From: Nocardioides turkmenicus
GTDB lineage: Bacteria; Actinomycetota; Actinomycetes; Propionibacteriales; Nocardioidaceae
Length of the DNA stretch: 64,000 nt
Direction: 5' to 3'
Assembly (NCBI RefSeq): GCF_011045035.1
Contig: NZ_JAALAA010000019.1
Location: forward strand, 1-64,000
In this document: positions 63,088-64,000 of the stretch, piece by piece
Numbering within the stretch: the first letter of the stretch is position 1
How the letters are laid out: the number at the start of each line of letters is the position of its first letter
Program-made: the position numbers and the translations under genes
Notes under the pieces: model-generated
Seen by the model: the letters and a program-made list of their open reading frames with translations, nothing else
Told to the model about the DNA's origin: nothing
Databases searched by the model: none

Positions 63088-63738
63088 TCACTCGTTCTCT
63101 TGGCTGCTCTGCGCTGTGCGCGAGACGTCCGCTTCGTCGCGTACGCCATCGTCATCCCCCAGATCCCCTCGACCCGCCGCCTGCTCGTCGTTCACAGGCT
63201 TGGGGTTGCGCTCGGCATCGATCAGCGAGGAGAGCCATCGGACCTCCCGCTCGACCGACTCGACACCGTGACGCTGTAGTTCGCGGGCGTAGGAGTCGAC
63301 CTCTTTCTGGGTCATGGCAAGCTCGCGTTGCACCCGGTCGAGCCGCTCCTGGAGCCGGCTCCGACGTCCTTCGAGGACGCGCAGCCTGATCTCCATGTCG
63401 GTGCGACCGAAGAACGCGAACCTGATGTCGAAGTTGTCGTCCTCCCAGGCCATCGGACCGACCTCGGACATGAGCTGGGTGAACTCACGCTCGCCGGCAG
63501 GCGTCAGCTGGTAGACGATCCGCGGCCGCCGGGTCACCGGGGTCACGGTCTGCGCCACCTCCTCGATGAGGTGCTTGCGCAGCATCTTCTTCAGGGCCGG
63601 GTAGAGCGAGCCGTACGACAGCACTCGTCCCCAGCCGAGCATCAGATTGAGCCGCTTGCGCAGCTCGTAGCCATGCATAGGCGACTCGTGCAGCAGTCCC
63701 AGGACTGCGAGCTCGATCGTCTCTGCGCGACGTGCCAT
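63088..63738 (-). CDS. PadR family regulator
   Basis: 216-aa regulator. Winged helix about residues 1-85 (AVLGLLHESPMHGYELRKRL, GSLYPALKKML), a coiled-coil C-terminal domain (about 120-175) and an acidic tail. Likely represses itself and the downstream ino1 gene (co-directional, 48 nt apart); a palindrome sits 5 bp before its start. Confidence 0.93.
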   Translation of the reverse strand: MARRAETIELAVLGLLHESPMHGYELRKRLNLMLGWGRVLSYGSLYPALKKMLRKHLIEEVAQTVTPVTRRPRIVYQLTPAGEREFTQLMSEVGPMAWEDDNFDIRFAFFGRTDMEIRLRVLEGRRSRLQERLDRVQRELAMTQKEVDSYARELQRHGVESVEREVRWLSSLIDAERNPKPVNDEQAAGRGDLGDDDGVRDEADVSRTAQSSQENE

Positions 63739-63743
63739 ACGAC

Positions 63744-63756
63744 CTATCGTACCGAT
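63744..63756. promoter_or_regulatory. Palindromic operator upstream of padR
   Basis: TATCG-TAC-CGATA, immediately upstream of the padR start codon and continuing into an AT-rich stretch (ATATATC). It is placed as an autorepression site. Confidence 0.6.
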
Positions 63757-63906
63757 ATATCCGTGACGGCAAATAGAGACCTAAGTCTTGTCTGATGACG
63801 CTCGAGGCAGGCATTCCGATGCAACCGTCACCGAACTGTTGACGTCAGGTGACTAGAGGCACGCTGGGCGTGGATGCAGGGGCGCTAGCGTCGATTGCGT
63901 ACGCTG

Positions 63907-64000
63907 ATGGCTGCCGTTCGCTCACCCGAGGAACCACCCGGGGAGATCGCGAGGCTAGCGTCGCGTCAGGTTGATGGGATTTCCTCGGGGGGATCCAGCG
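63907..64000 (+). CDS. Possible 5' end of a gene running off the window
   Basis: ATG at 63907 opens a frame (MAAVRSPEEPPGEIARLASR) that stays open to the end of the window. By synteny a penicillin-binding protein gene could lie here, but 31 codons are too few to judge; the true start may be beyond the window. The stretch 63757-63906 holds the padR promoter and a TTGACG at 63839, otherwise nothing clear. Confidence 0.25.
   Translation, partial: MAAVRSPEEPPGEIARLASRQVDGISSGGSS

Overview
The window is the chromosomal origin region of a high-GC actinobacterium. Gene content and order follow the oriC neighbourhood of Mycobacterium tuberculosis and Streptomyces (fhaA-fhaB-pstP-rodA-pbpA-pknA-pknB, crgA, ppiA, tRNA-Ala/tRNA-Ile, gyrA-gyrB, dciA, recF, gnd, dnaN, oriC, dnaA, rpmH-rnpA-yidD-yidC-khpB, rsmG, parA-parB, trxA-trxB, murJ, pcnA). 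The unfused murJ/pseudokinase pair, the SURF1 and DUF3817 genes and the overall style suggest Nocardioidaceae (Nocardioides-like); the genus is an inference.

Layout. 0-8.8 kb: one tightly overlapping operon for Ser/Thr phospho-signalling and peptidoglycan elongation. 8.8-18.7 kb: DUF881, an apparently duplicated CrgA, rhomboid, cyclophilin, SURF1, a lipoprotein, an Fe(II)/2-oxoglutarate hydroxylase, small regulators (MarR, ArsR) with visible operators, and a frameshifted secreted-protein gene. 18.9-21.2 kb: a 2.3-kb islet bounded by a 44-bp duplication of the 3' part of tRNA-Ala. 21.2-25.8 kb: tRNA-Ala, DLW-39, tRNA-Ile, and a Vsr/DUF559-like gene bracketed by two related hairpins. 25.2-41 kb: DNA gyrase, DciA, RecF, DnaN, oriC, DnaA, and the ribosome/RNase P/membrane-insertion cluster. 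41-48 kb: L,D-transpeptidase, GIY-YIG nuclease, RsmG, ParA, ParB, aminotransferase and GNAT, with several parS sites and a dense family of short palindromic repeats. 48-64 kb: thioredoxin system, pseudokinase, MurJ, DUF6049, CCA-adding enzyme, an adaptor/ABC/permease export operon, inositol-phosphate synthase and a PadR regulator.

The main signal not explained by genes is a palindromic repeat family with a 13-nt core (TCGAGCYTGTCGA). I count 26 exact cores, all between 31.5 and 48.2 kb, around oriC and parABS. Its arms vary but stay complementary. Three parS-like sites are each followed exactly 4 nt later by a repeat. Copies lie in frame inside recF and dciA, and two arrays flank a small GIY-YIG nuclease gene.

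Functionally the window joins replication initiation (DnaA/oriC/DnaN), topology (gyrase), segregation (ParABS) and growth/division control. In the latter, PknA/PknB/PstP, FhaA/FhaB, RodA/PbpA, CrgA, MurJ and the MurJ-linked pseudokinase are known partners in related actinobacteria.
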